DNA from: Loxodes magnus
Taxonomy: Eukaryota; Ciliophora; Karyorelictea; Loxodida; Loxodidae
Reading direction: 5' to 3'
NCBI GenBank assembly: GCA_946699065.1
Contig: CAMPDV010002857.1
Span: 1 to 64,000, forward strand
Length of the DNA stretch: 64,000 nucleotides
Positions 22,330 to 34,410 of the stretch are shown here, in pieces (position 1 is the first letter of the stretch; the number at the start of each line of letters is the position of its first letter). The notes under the pieces were generated by a model. It saw only the letters and a list, made by a program, of their open reading frames with translations. It made no database searches and was not told where the DNA came from. The translations under genes and the position numbers were made by a program.

Positions 22330-23995
22330 AATCATTATAAAATTAAGTTAAAAAGAACAATGAAAGAATAAGCTTTCAATATAGATAGTAAGTTAGTGAA
22401 ATAAGGAAAGAAGCGCTTTAAAATAAATAAATCTTCTTATTTTCAGACAGCTGAATGATTTAAGGCTATGATATATGAAATTATACAAAGGAAGAATATA
22501 AATAAAAAAAGGAAATATAATTAATTAATAGTCAAATAAATATTTAAATGAAGCAACTTTTATAAAGCTAATTATTTCTATATCAGATAGAAATAAAGAA
22601 GATAAAATTTTAAATTAAATAAGTATCATCACAATTATATTTTATAACTAGATAATTCTTCTAGTTTAACTATTTCACTAAAGAATTATTTAAAAAAAGT
22701 TCTTAGTATAAATCTTAAAATGGATAATATTAGCATTCATCCATAAATACACAATTTTTATAAATTTAAAAAGTATTTAGTATCTTAAAAAAATCTAGCA
22801 TTATAGACCAAGAATAAGCATTCATATATCATAATTTTTGGAAATTATTCCTTAATCAAAAAATATAAGCCTTTTAGTAAGTTTCTGTTAGAATTGTGGA
22901 AATTGATTTAAACTAATTAAAATTAAGTTTTTACCTAATGAAATCAAATTTTCAGCTTTTATGAATGTTTAGATAATTAAAAAGGAGTTTATAGCTTACC
23001 TTTATTGTTTTTTTTCGTTATCTTTCCCTATAGATTTGTTAAAGATTTGAATGCTCTCAATTAATTAATTTACCTTAGAAAACAAAAGAAGGAATATTTT
23101 AAAATTTAAAATTAGATAAAAATCTACAGTGAAGCAATTTAAAGTTTGAGAAGTATTTAAGTACTTTTAAATTAATAAAATACTTAAAGATTAAAGAAAT
23201 AGCTGAAAGAATTCTAACACAGAAATAACTTAAGAGAGAAATTAACGAAAGAGTAGATAAATATTTGATTTAGTATTAATTTAATTAAAGGATATAAAGC
23301 TAGATTTAATGATTAGGGTGAATAATAGTGACTAAGCTAAGCTTTATATATTTATCTTGTAATAGATATATTTTGTAGATATATCATATAGACATTTCTT
23401 ATATCTTATTAAGTTTTACCTTGCTGTAAAATGAAATGATTCATTTGAATGCCTTTTGATGGAAGACATAAATATAACTTAATACATATTATACTCTATT
23501 AAAATCAGCAAACTTCTCTTTTTAATTTGGCTCTTGATTGCTAATTATATAGAGATTAATTAGAGACTTACTATAAAATATTTAGTAAACATGCTAAATA
23601 CACCATCTGCTATTTTTTATTCTACTTACTAAATAAATGAATGCAATAAATCATTATTAGTTTACTTTTAAACTCATTAAATAGAGAATTTAGAAATAAA
23701 AAAGAAAAATCAGCTTTATTAAGCATTTAAGGCTTGTATTAATTAAAAAAGATCTACAAGGATACATTTAGATTCTAGATAGCATGTGACTAGGATTTCA
23801 AGTAAAATACATTTCATTAATTTAAATATAAAGCAATATATATTCAAAGTGATAATTGTATTCTTAAATCTATTAATGTTCAAGAAATATAAGTTTATTT
23901 GTCTAACCTTAGGTGATTTATTTAATTTAAGTTGAAAAATAAAGATAAGTTTGTTGCTTATTCCATAGTATAAATTAAATAATGTAAAAGTTTAT
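22330..23995 (+). CDS. Hypothetical gene U, copy 2
   Basis: Unrecognised protein, the longest of three paralogues. The whole stretch is about 85-90% similar to the minus strand of 56,200-57,700. Plausible segments include SWMIQGYDIWNYTKEEYKQK near 22,450, a Lys/Leu helix near 23,180, and NMLNTPSAIFYSTYQ near 23,590, which matches the 6.6-kb copy. It ends within about 100 bp of the TGA of the convergent TRIM-like gene at 24,016. Start, stop and exact frame joins are uncertain; indels are likely. Conservation of the pair in three places argues that it is a real gene family. Confidence 0.4.
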
Positions 23996-24015
23996 AAAAT
24001 AAGTTTTGTATATCA

Positions 24016-25485
24016 TCAATCAAATGCTATAAAGAAATCTACTAGTGGTCCTTTTTTGTAAAGAGAAGAATCACCTGCTGGAATGTTCTAAGTCTCATAA
24101 AGTTATAGAGTATATTACTTTACTTTTATAAATGTTTTGAAATCTTCTATGCTTCCAGTATATAAATTTCCACCTTCAAACACAATCATTAAAGTGTAAA
24201 ATTAATTTCCCGATATATTTATAAATGAATTTCATGTTCTAATAAGTTCGATTTCTTTGGGATCTTTAGAATCAAGTTCTAAAGATTCTTCAAAAGAATG
24301 AATAATTTCGCTTTAAAAATCTGGATGAGCTTTGTTGCCTTTATGAATCTAGAAACTTCTAATATAAACAATTTAAGAAATTTAACGTCTAGCCAAAACA
24401 GCTATTTTATAAATATAGCAATCTTCATTCACTTTAAAAGTCAGAAAATTTCTCTGCCCTGTAATCTTTCATTCGTTATAAATGCTATACTTTATATTTA
24501 ATTTAAATCTTAAAGTTTTTAATTTTATGCCACATTCTAGAAGTAAGATATCGAGAATTTATCTATTTTAAGCAGCTTCTTCAGATTCTACTATACTTGA
24601 AAAATATTACTAAAACTAAGTTCCAATTTATTCGTGCATTTCAGAGTAATCTAAATCACTTAGTAATTCTTACTTAGCTTCCAGTATTCAAGTTGCTTCT
24701 TCGTCATTTTATTAGGATTATTCAGTTAAATATTCTCCTATTGTTTTATATTATTTTCTAATTTTTATATCATAATATTTTATCATTTTGATAGTTTCAG
24801 AAGCTTTTAATCTGATTTATAGTAACTTGGAAATGTTTTGATGGTTTGTATTTGATTGACTCTATAGTTTTATTTTTTGTCCAGAGAGATAGTAATTTTT
24901 TTGATTTATGAAGTTAGTTAATTCTTTGTAAAGTTAAAAAAGATTTTGTAAATTTATTTCTTTGAATCTATTTGCTATTTTATTCTAATAGATGATTATT
25001 TACATATCTCTTTATTATTTTATTTCCATATAGTTGTTTATTTTATTTTATAGATTAAATAGCCTGCCTAATATTTAATCTGTTTTAGTTATTTTAGAGT
25101 AATTTAACTTTTAAGTTATCTATTCTTTTATATTTATTAGATTATTTTAAGTTTATATCACTTAACTCTTCCAATATCTCTATAGGTTATTTTTATTTTC
25201 CATTACTAAGTTCTAGATTCTAGAAAACTAATCTTAGAGCTATTTTTATTACTCTATTCCTTGAGATTTAGAAATTAGTTATTATAGAATAATCTCCTCA
25301 GGTTATAGTTAATTAATATTCACTTCAAATACCTGGAAATCTAAAGGACACATAAAAAGATTGATATGAATTTATGATTAAATGCAGCAATCAAGGCAAA
25401 CAACATGAGTACATAAGAGTTTTTTAGGAGAATAATTTTTAAAATCGTAAATTTGGCTACAGTTATAGCACTAAAGCTATTCCAT
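24016..25485 (-). CDS. TRIM-like RING-coiled-coil protein, block 2 (best intact copy)
   Basis: ATG at 25,485, TGA at 24,016-24,018, 1,470 bp = 489 residues plus stop. The RING is in frame: CYNC, KKLLCTHVVCLDCC and MCPLDF. A long coiled coil with Gln from TAA/TAG follows, then the unknown C-terminal domain with VFEGGNLYTGS and GPLVDFFIAFD before the stop. Family knowledge: RING plus coiled coil is the core of TRIM ubiquitin ligases, with the C-terminal domain usually choosing the target. The gene is a chimera: its 5' two thirds equal block 1's left arm, while its 3' third (24,016-24,775) resembles the right arm. Convergent with gene U. I did not verify every codon. Confidence 0.72.
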
Positions 25486-25589
25486 TTAATATAAATTTTA
25501 AAAGTTAAAAGTTTAAATAATTTAATTACAAACTAAAATTAAAATTATTAATATCCTTTATATTTTGGCTATAGTAGGATGTATAACTA

Positions 25590-26235
25590 TATTTCTAGGT
25601 ATATTTAACTCACTTAAAATTAGGATAAAGGGAATTTAAGAAAATAAGCTAATTTTACTGAAATACAAATATTAAGATAGGAACTTTAGTCATTTAGCAA
25701 GAAATGTATATTTAATGTAAAATAAATTACTATTGACTGAAATATTTCGAATCCTCCTTCTGGTAATCTTTTATTTAACTTATAGTGAGATTAATAATTT
25801 TTTATTCATGGTTCACTTAATTATTTTGATTTTCCTGAGTTTGCAAAATTAAAATTAATAACAATATGGATACAATTTAGTTTTGATTCATTAAGATACT
25901 AAAAATAGTAAATTTTAAACTATTCTTATGCCTTTGATACGAATAAGCTTATCAAAATATAAGAAAATATTTCCTATATAAGGAAATAAAATATAAGGAT
26001 ATAGTCCATTAAATGACAACTGAGCCTATTTTTTATATCTGGTTATTAATCCAAATCATAAAAACTAAAAAAAACTTTAAAAAACTTGGTTCAGATAAAA
26101 GATGCCAATATATTTATTAGATACCTAAATAACACAAGGCTTCTGGTATAATATTTAAATGTTGCTTACTGCAAGTGGAACAAGCTTCTTTAACAAGAAA
26201 AAAAATGAATAGAAGCCAAAAGCTTAAATTAGAAT
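25590..26235 (-). CDS. Hypothetical membrane-associated protein, block 2 copy
   Basis: Near-identical copy of 8,860-9,530 with small indels. Same CSTCSKQYLNII-type segment, hydrophobic helix and PEGGFEIF motif. Unrecognised; start and stop unclear. Confidence 0.4.
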
Positions 26236-27768
26236 AAACTAGAGAATATTCTCAATATATGACTGAGATAATAGTATGAAATGATTTAAATAAGTCTAGT
26301 CTATTAAACTTTCTTAGAAAATCATTATAAATAATCTTGGTTTTTCTAAGAATAATATATTTATTATTATCATATCTTACATGCAATATAGGATTTAAAT
26401 AAAGAGTAGGTTTTAAGAAAACTTAAGAAATTATTTTAAATTCTGGTTGCTTTAAATTTAAACTTAGATATTATTAGATTATTTTTCTATTATTGCTCTA
26501 TATTTTAGTTTTAAAATTTATTTATATATTACATACTTAGAATTTAAAACTTAATCTATAATAATTTTAAGGTTTATAAAATATCTTAAAGCTTGCTTTT
26601 ATAGAAATCTATCAAATAAATTATTTTTTTATTTCTTAAAAGTTCCTTTCTCTTCACTAACTAATTTTAGCAAACAAGTTGCTTACTGTGATTCCAAATG
26701 TATATAGTAATATATTTTCGCCTTCTATTTAAGATATTTGATAAAAAGCTTTTCATTAGAATTAAGTACTTTTATACATTTTTTTCTTGTAGACTTATTC
26801 TATGTAAGTTATTCCAAAACCTGGTAAATTAATAAGAAAAATTTGGGATAACTAACTTCAAACTAAATCAAAATGCTAGATATTTATTGGCTTAATCTTA
26901 TCCTTATTTCTACCTTTGGTATTATCGTTCTTAAAGTGTATAATAATTTAATTTTTTATTAACGTGGAAATTAAATAATCATAAGCGTCAAATGATCAGA
27001 GTAAAAATATTAATTTAATAATTGATAATTCACACTAAAGCTTAGCATTATATATTTTTATTTATAATTTAGCAAGCATTGGATATGTTTAATAGTAGTA
27101 TTTATTAGTTATGCTTTAATTAAATATCAGATGCTTAATTAAATATATTGTAAATTTTAGCGGAAGAGAACAAGCTTAAATTCATAAAATGATTATTATA
27201 CATAATTTATTTTATTTTAAGTTGATATTAATAAGGTATTTTTACTTAAAGATATAAGCTTAATCCTTATATAAAAGAACTTTAAATTCAAAGTTTAAAG
27301 CTTATTAAACATTTAAGATATTCATACTAAATATTTTTATTTTTGCTTATTTAGCTTATTTTAAAGGATCACTTTTATTATTTTCAAAAATTAAATAGTT
27401 TAAGGATTTGATAGCAAAAAATTTATTATATCCCTTAATTTTAAATTATATCTGCTTCTGGAAAAAATTATTATGAGAAATTAATATTTTTTATAAAATT
27501 CTAAGCTTACTCTTTACTTTAGCCATCTTTATGTTTATCATTTATTTTAAAGGTTTTTAGTACTTTTTATTAATTTTAAGATTATTTATCTTTCTAGCTT
27601 TTATTAATAATTCTTCAACTTTAATATCATGATTCAGATTTAAAAAAACACATAATTTTAATTTAGCTTTCCTTATTATTGCTTCCCTTTACTCCTTTTT
27701 TTTAAAAAGAATTTATAATCAAATCCATTTATTAGTTACGCTAGGAGATTCTTTAAATTTTATATGTT
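26236..27768. other. Interior of block 2, no recognised gene
   Basis: Copy of 9,531-11,041; nothing recognised. Confidence 0.4.
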
Positions 27769-29920
27769 TCAAATAGTTTTTAAGTAATATTTTTCAAAGC
27801 TTTATGAAAATTACATTTCACAATATCTCTTTAAGCGAACATTTTTTAGATTCAATTGTTCTCCAACAAATCCCATAAGCAACTGTTTTAATTTTAGTTT
27901 TTTATTTAGTTCTTTACAAATCTAATAACCTCTTAACCCATTAAAATGATAGGATAAAACTTAATTCTAAATTATTAGATTTGAGACTATCTAAAAATTA
28001 TATAGGTTTGGATACTTCTTATCTAATTTTAGACTTTTACTTTTAAAAATTTCACTTTTTTCCTAAAATTATTTTAAATCCTGATAAATCAAAATAATTT
28101 TTTGTAAATTCTGCTTATTATCATTATTAGCCTTTTCTTTTATACATTTTTCTTATAAATTCTTTTGTAAATAATTTTTTATTCCTCCAACTATAATGAG
28201 AGGATCTAATATAACACTAAGATTAGCAACAGTTTCAGGAAGATTTAAATTACATTTGTTTCAATAATCATTCTTAATATCATATTTTCATATATCACTC
28301 AAATATTAATCATTTTAATTTACTCCTCCAAATGAATAAATATTTTCTTCTTTTTTATCAGTTACTAAAGTTTATTAGAATATTCCAAATGGAAATTAAG
28401 AACAGTATTATTTTTTATTCTAATTTCCTATCTTTAATTTTTCTACTGTATTTAAGTAATTACTATTATAGTTTTTCGAAGGTGAACAACAAGGTCATCT
28501 TCATCAGAGGTTGGGGAAGTTAAGTACCCATAATCGACTTTATGTCTTCCTCTGCTTTGGTTTGGCCTCGAGACATAAGATTCTTAGACCGTCGACGTTG
28601 GCTTGACTTGATTTCGTTTATTTTTAATACTGGAACAAAAAAGAAATAATATTGCGAGCTTCATCAGAGGTAGGTAATTTAAGTACCCATAATTGACACA
28701 TGTCGTCCTCTGCTTTGGTGATGCAATGAGACACAATCCTGCCATGTCCTTGGATTTCCAGCAAGTATTAAAGATTACGAGTATTCTAAAATTATATCAG
28801 TATTGAACATTTTTATCAGTACTGAATAATTATACCAGTATTGAACAAGGTTTATCAGTATCTGATAATTTTATCAGTAACAAACATTCTTGTCAGTATG
28901 AAACATTTTTTTTTTTAAAGAGCTGCGCACCAACGAGAGTGCTACGCGCTCTATAATCAAATTTATTTATTTATTATTATTACTAAAACCTCCAACTACA
29001 TAAATAAAGCTCTAAGCTGCTGCTATTCCGAAATCAACTCTTCCTTAGTTAAGTTCATTTAGTTTTCTACTATTTCCTTAAAATTCGAATTATCAAGTTT
29101 CTTTCAATCCTAACTCATTTTTTTCCTCCGACTAAGAATAATTAATTTTTATATTCAATACTTCTACTTAAAGAAGGAACTTTTACTTATATTTCTATAT
29201 TTTTTATTTATTCTGTTTGTATATTAAATAACAAAAGAAATTTAGTTTCTATTATGAATCAGTGAATATATTATGATTCCTTGTGAATATAATCTTTTTA
29301 TCTTGCTTATTTTATATCTTCCTAAATAATTTTTTAATCATCTTTCTTAGGTTTTAGTTATTTCTTCTGCTATAATTTTAGAATTTAAGTCTGTTAAGAT
29401 TTGGAAAGGATATTACTGAAGTCTCTGATAAGGTGAAATAATTTTGTCGTTTGAGTTTTTTATTTTGAATATTTGATCTTTGATGAGTTGAGTGAAAATC
29501 ATATTTGAGTTATTGTTCTCGTAAAAGTGCTTTATTAGAATTATATTATAATGTGTTATTTGAGTGAATTAGATTTAAAAGCTATTAGCTAATAATTTAT
29601 TATATTTTACTTATTTTATTTTACTTTTCTATTATTTAACTCTTCAGTTCCTTAAGTTTCTATTCTTATTGCTATCTTTTTATAATATATTCTTAATTCT
29701 ATTTCAGTATATTCACTCATTCATCGTTAATAAATAAATCTTCAAATTTGAATCTAAACATTTTATAGCAAATACAGCAACTCATTTAATCCTATAAATA
29801 CTTCTAAGTCTTTAGACATAAACTGCAGAAAGTATGTCCACAAGGTAAGAAAGTAGGAATAAGATTAGTTAAGTTAAAAGGATAGAAGCAACACTAGCAT
29901 AGTGAGATAGATTATATTTG
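27769..29920 (-). pseudogene. RING-coiled-coil-Kelch gene, block 2, interrupted by R1
   Basis: Cleaner frame than block 1. RING: ISLCQCCFYPF, FLPCGHTFCS and MSCCICYK. Then FEDLFINDEWVNILK, a Gln-rich coiled coil (QEQKLKELKSQIIEKQNKIS), a linker, and Kelch blades (LFLVGG, IYVVGG, IYSFGG, LSDIWKYD). R1 copy b (28,471-28,978) interrupts the Kelch domain at the same site as in block 1. C-terminal sequence after the blades (LDPLIIVGGIKN...) stays coherent to a candidate TGA at 27,769. An in-frame ATG exists at 30,043, but the residues before the RING look non-coding, so the true start is open. Likely ubiquitin-ligase type protein by domain; probably inactive because of R1. Confidence 0.7.
28471..28978 (+). 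mobile_element. R1 retroposon, copy b
   Basis: Same position and orientation as copy a. 3' hairpin at about 28,917-28,954 followed by the ATTT tail. Confidence 0.85.
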
Positions 29921-30499
29921 ATTATAAATAATTGATTAAAGGAGGTTTAAAAGGTATAATAATAACAGTTTAGATAAGAAATAAAATATTAGTATGATAA
30001 AGGAAATTTTATAATTTAAGTTTAAATATCTGCTATAAAACATATTTTCTATAAAGATTCTTATTTAAGAAGTATTTTGATATAATTTATATTAGTTTTT
30101 AATTAAAAGTTGTAAATGAAGTTTTTAATTTCCATAAGCTATACATTAAAAGAGGATTTAACTTAAAGATTGATTGAAATAAGGTATTTATAGTAGACTA
30201 ATATAGTTTAAAGTAAATAAATATAGTTATCTTATGAGAAATTTAAAAATATAAAATATAAAAATGAATGAAAGTTAAAAGAATAGTAAGTTATAATAAA
30301 TATTAGTATACAAATATTTTAAAATAAAATAATAATGTAAAATGTATGTGATATTCATAAATATAGTAAATATTCATAAAAATACATATAATTTTACTTT
30401 CTAAATATAAATTATTATTATAATATAAGAATTCTAAATAGTTAGCTTAAAGCCTAAAATAATTAATAAAACTAATAAAAACTGATTAAACTAAAATTA
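29921..30499. other. Upstream flank of the Kelch gene, block 2
   Basis: AT-rich. The junction at about 30,490 joins sequence equivalent to 13,765 directly to sequence equivalent to 14,470: a ~700-bp deletion, flanked by short aaattaact repeats, relative to block 1. Confidence 0.5.
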
Positions 30500-31269
30500 A
30501 CTAAAATTAACTACAATTATAAAATTATTTATCTTGTTCTTATAAATTTAAAAATTTGGTCAAAAAATAGTTTATAGGTAATAGATCTATTTATGATAGA
30601 AAATTATTTAAAAATAGCTGAAGAAATAAACAAAAGGAAATATAGAATTGTAGGATATTTTATTCTGTTTAGAATTTATTTATCTGCTTAGAAACTAAAT
30701 ATAAAAATTTATAGATTATATTTAAAATTATAATTTCTTAATATTCTATTTCATAATTAATTAAATAATTAAAAATAGTTTTGCAGTAGTTCATGACCGC
30801 TGTTCAAAGAAGTTTATAAATTTGTGAGAAGGTCGCTCTTGAATATCATAAAGTTTTCTTTTTTAAGTTCTGTTTAATATAATCATAGCAGTTGTTAATT
30901 TTCTTTTCTTCTATAGATTTATCTTTCTTGATTGCAATAAAGTTTGTTCTCTTTTTCTTTTTTCCTAGATTCAATAATGTTTTTTAAATTTTAAGAATTT
31001 TCACCAATTTCTATATAAATGTTATTAGCTACTACAGTAGTAGCAACGTTTCCTTTTCCTTATTTTCATTTTTCACTATTATTGTTAATTGTTTTCTTTT
31101 TTTATTTCCATTATTTTAAATTGGGAGTTAAGGTTTTAACTTTGAAGAATGATTTCAAGCTGTTAATTTTAGTTCTATATCCTTTAAACTTAGTTATTCG
31201 CCTATGGGGTACTTCCTATTACCAGAGTTTAAATCAGTTTCAGTTGGAGGATTGATCCTCCCTATTTAT
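30500..31269. mobile_element. Truncated inverted-terminus element with R2 tail
   Basis: Equivalent to 14,470-15,233. Keeps the R2 3' segment and the right terminus (tcagttggaggattgatcc, then TCCCTATTT) but has lost the left terminus and the R2 hairpin. A 78-codon standard-code ORF at 31,019-31,255 (MLLATTVVATFPFPYF..., very hydrophobic) overlaps the right terminus; it may be fortuitous. Confidence 0.6.
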
Positions 31270-31309
31270 TAATATAATATAATTTTACAATTTGTAATAA
31301 GACACTCAT

Positions 31310-32050
31310 ACTAATCTTTAGTACAGAAGCATTTAAAAAGAGTAAATAGTTTAATTTGCGGTAGTTAATAAGATAATCCAAAAGTTATTAAAATGATTTA
31401 AGATAGACAACGTGATGAAGAAATTAAATTTATCTCTTATTTAAAAGAAATTATGATGGAAAATACTAATTAAAAGAGAGATTAAATATAAATAACTTTT
31501 GAATATTTTGGCATAATAAATAGTTGATAATCAGATAAATAGTTTCATATATTTAGTATTAAGAAACTTTTAATTATAATTTTCAAGTATTAAATAAAAA
31601 ATTAAATTAATACATAAAATATCTTCCAAATTTTTAAATTCGAAGAAACCTTAGTGAGAAAATCCTTGAAATTAGATGCTTTAAAAGAGTAAAAAATCAG
31701 CGTAGATGTAAAAGAGTATATAAAAGTATATTAAAGTAAAAAAGAAATTAATTAAAGAATGAAATTAATTCCTATAAAAATAAAGAAAATTAGATAAAGA
31801 GGTAAATAAATAAAATTCACTTAATTGTTTAGGCAAGCAAAAAAAAAGAAGAAAATAAAATAAATATTGCTTGAAATAAATAAGGATAATTTGTTTATAC
31901 TTTACAAAATAAAATGCTACAAAAATAAAGAAAGAGAAACTAAATTTAAGATATTTTTACTGTTGAAAATATCAATAGTAGTATTAGAAGTTTAGTAGGA
32001 ATCATTTAATAAGTTTTTAAGCAAAATTTTATATAGTTATTTAATTTAAA
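31310..32050 (+). CDS. Hypothetical basic protein, block 2 copy
   Basis: Copy of 15,275-16,013, from ATG 31,394 (MIQDRQRDEEIKFISYLKEI). Indels near 31,555 and 31,640-31,810 shift the frame relative to block 1. Unrecognised. Confidence 0.35.
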
Positions 32051-32108
32051 ATAATTTAGAAATTTAAGTTATAGATATTTATTCTTTTAATAATATATAA
32101 AAGAATAA

Positions 32109-32921
32109 ATGGAATTTCATATCGGGCAACATCTTAGTAAAGGCGAGAAAAAGAAGGCTAAAAAAAAAGCTCTTCTTATTTAAAATTAAAAACAGCAGGC
32201 CACTGAGAACTCAAGCTCCTCATCTCCTTATTAAGGTAAGCGCATGGTTGGTGCTGAAACTTATGGAATTGACGCAGAACAAATAGGGTAACTTAAATCA
32301 GTTATCAAGAAACAAGAGGAAACTATTTATAACCTTTCGATTTAACTTAGAGAAATTTTAACCAACTATGATCAACTAAACAATGAAATAGATTAACTCA
32401 AGACTATATTGGTAAATAACAAGTAAATTACTAGATAATAAATTTGATCTTAATCTTAATAACCTCCATCATCAAGTGTAGCAATGCAGGTCGAAGTTGT
32501 ATAAGAAAACTAAATAATCTCTCAATCTGCAGTACAACAAGTTGAAGAAGGAAATAGAATTGAAACAATTTAAATGAAAACAAGAATTGATTAAATTGAA
32601 AGATTTTTGAATTTAAAAACTTAAACGAAAACCTAAAGAAAAAAATGCTTATTTTTTTAATCTCAAAATCACTTATTAAGAAAATGTTGAAACTTTTAAA
32701 TGCTCAAAAGAAATAATGAATAAAAAACATGAAAAGAGATCACAAGACTATTTATAACTAAAAATGGAGTTTATAAAAGAAAATTGTTCCAGTCAAAAGA
32801 TTCTGTGCATGAACTTTTAGGTTAAGCTTCCAACACAAAAAGCTTGTGGAATCCAACCACATAAAAAAATAGTGGTCATCGAAAGCAGGTTGCAAATCCT
32901 GTCAAAGATAAACACTTTTGA
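32109..32921 (+). CDS. Gag/ORF1-like protein, in-frame copy with damaged zinc knuckle
   Basis: ATG 32,109 to TGA 32,919-32,921, 813 bp = 270 residues. N-terminus MEFHIGQHLSKGEKKK, Ser-rich linker, coiled coil (EEGNRIETIQMKTRIDQIER), then CLFFQSQNHLLRKC. The second Cys of the CCHC knuckle, present in the 16-kb copy as TGT, is TTT (Phe) here. The C-terminus is basic and ends PVKDKHF. Known role of such proteins is binding and packaging of retroelement RNA. Coding evidence is good: internal TAA/TAG/TGA read through, a proper start and TGA stop, and length a multiple of three. The reverse transcriptase at 61.8 kb could belong to the same family, but that is not shown. Confidence 0.65.
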
Positions 32922-33072
32922 ACTTTAAGTATATTATATTATTATATTAATAATATATAAAATTAAAGAAATATAAAATTAAATTAAACTTTTATTCTAG
33001 TAAAACAATAAAATAATTTATTTATAATCTTAAAATTTTATTTACATTTTTAACTTTTAAAATTTATATTAA

Positions 33073-34014
33073 ATGGAATAGCTTTAGTGCTACAAGTGTA
33101 AGCAACTTTATGGCTTTTTAAATTACTCTCCTAAAACTCTAACGTACTCATGTTATTTGCCTTTATTGCTGCATTTAATCATAAATTTATATCAATCTTT
33201 TCATGTGTCCTTTAGATTTCCACATGTTTGAAGCATAGATTTTTAAAATAAAACCTGATGTGAATATTTTATAATTACTAACTATTAAATCCCAGAAAAC
33301 AGAATAAATAAATAAATAAATAAATAAATTTGATTATAGAACGCGTAGCACTCTCGTTGGTGCGCAGCTCTTTAAAAAAAAAATGTTTCATACTGACAAG
33401 AATGTTTGTTACTGATAAAATTATCAGATACTGATAAATCTTGTTCAATACTGGTATAATTATTCAGTACTGATAAAAATGTTCAATACTGATATAATTT
33501 TAGAATACTCGTAATCTTTAATACTTGCTGGAAATCCAAGGAAATGGCAGGATTGTGTCTCATTGCATCACCAAAGCAGAGGACGACATGTGTCAATTAA
33601 GGGTACTTAAATTCCCCACCTCTGATGAAGCTCGCAATATTATTTCTTTTTCGTTCCAGTATTAAAAATAAACGAAACCAGTGCCGAAGGTCTAAGAATC
33701 TTATGTCTCGAGGCCAAACCAAACAGAGGAAGACATAAAGTCGATTATGGGTACTTAACTTCCCCAACCTCTGATGAAGACGACCTTGTTGTTCACCTTC
33801 GAACAACTATGGCGGTTTTTAAATATATATATAATAAAATTAACTCTAAGATTAGTTTGCTAGAATCCAAAACTTAGTAATGGACAATAAAAATAATTTA
33901 TAGAGATATTGTAAGAGTTAAGTGATATAAACTATAATAGTAAATATAAAAGAATAAATGACTTAAAAGTTTAATTACTCTAAATAAATTAAATAGATTA
34001 AATATTAGGCAGGC
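33073..34014 (+). pseudogene. TRIM-like gene, right arm of block 2, truncated
   Basis: Equivalent of 17,036-17,457. RING start MEQLQCYKCKQLYG at ATG 33,073. Interrupted by R1 copy c (33,304-33,831) and cut off by the SINE and the block boundary, so the rest of the coiled coil and the C-terminal domain are missing. Confidence 0.75.
33304..33831 (-). mobile_element. R1 retroposon, copy c, with matched empty site
   Basis: In minus orientation, with (AAAT)n tail on the left (33,304-33,330), hairpin 33,338-33,372, and head ending ttcgaacaactatggcggt. Block 1 has the uninterrupted site at about 17,268-17,280 (cagaataataaaattaac). The flanking aataa/ataata bases suggest a short target duplication. 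This insertion postdates block duplication. Confidence 0.9.
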
Positions 34015-34321
34015 TATTAATTAATTTTAAACTTGAAGAGTTTTGGACTGCAACTTCTTGCAGTTTAACGACCCCAACACTCCCTTCATGGGATAACGGG
34101 GATATCCTGTTGCTTTCGAAAAGCAGCTGCCAGGGAGCTCCATCGCTATGGGCAGCCAGGCTTCAAGCCCTTACCAGGAGTGGATAATCAAAAGGAAGGC
34201 GTTCCCTTGCAAAGGTTGACTTTGACCAGGGACTTTCTCAGCGACAGGAAAGGAACTTGTTCCTAGCCATAAAACCAGAAAGTATGATTCAGAAGGTCAA
34301 TCTCAGCTCCCACCATCTTTT
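34015..34321 (+). mobile_element. SINE-like element, copy 2
   Basis: About 97% identical to 17,458-17,765. Left target repeat is present (ending about 34,014), right one absent: after the terminal T run the sequence becomes unrelated. The block boundary therefore coincides with the element end. Confidence 0.8.
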
Positions 34322-34410
34322 TAATTATTATTTAAAGGTAATTATCTCTCTAATTATACTTCCTTTGTATCTTTAATATAATATTTATAATTATTAATTA
34401 TATGAAAAAG

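Larger units (their letters stand above)
24016..34321. repeat. Block 2: second copy of the 10-kb unit
   Basis: Matches block 1 from 24,776 to the SINE end at 34,321. The first ~760 bp (24,016-24,775) match block 1's right arm better than its left arm. The right ~1.05 kb of the inverted arm, including the second target-site repeat of the SINE, is missing, so the copy ends at the SINE 3' end. Confidence 0.85.

Noticed and set aside
18327-24501. Standard-code ORFs at 18,327-18,533 (minus) and 24,298-24,501 (plus)
   Set aside because: Both are antisense shadows of the conserved C-terminal domain of the TRIM-like genes.
33590-33800. Hammerhead ribozyme suggested by two CTGATGA motifs in R1
   Set aside because: No helix II and GAAA core could be paired around either motif.
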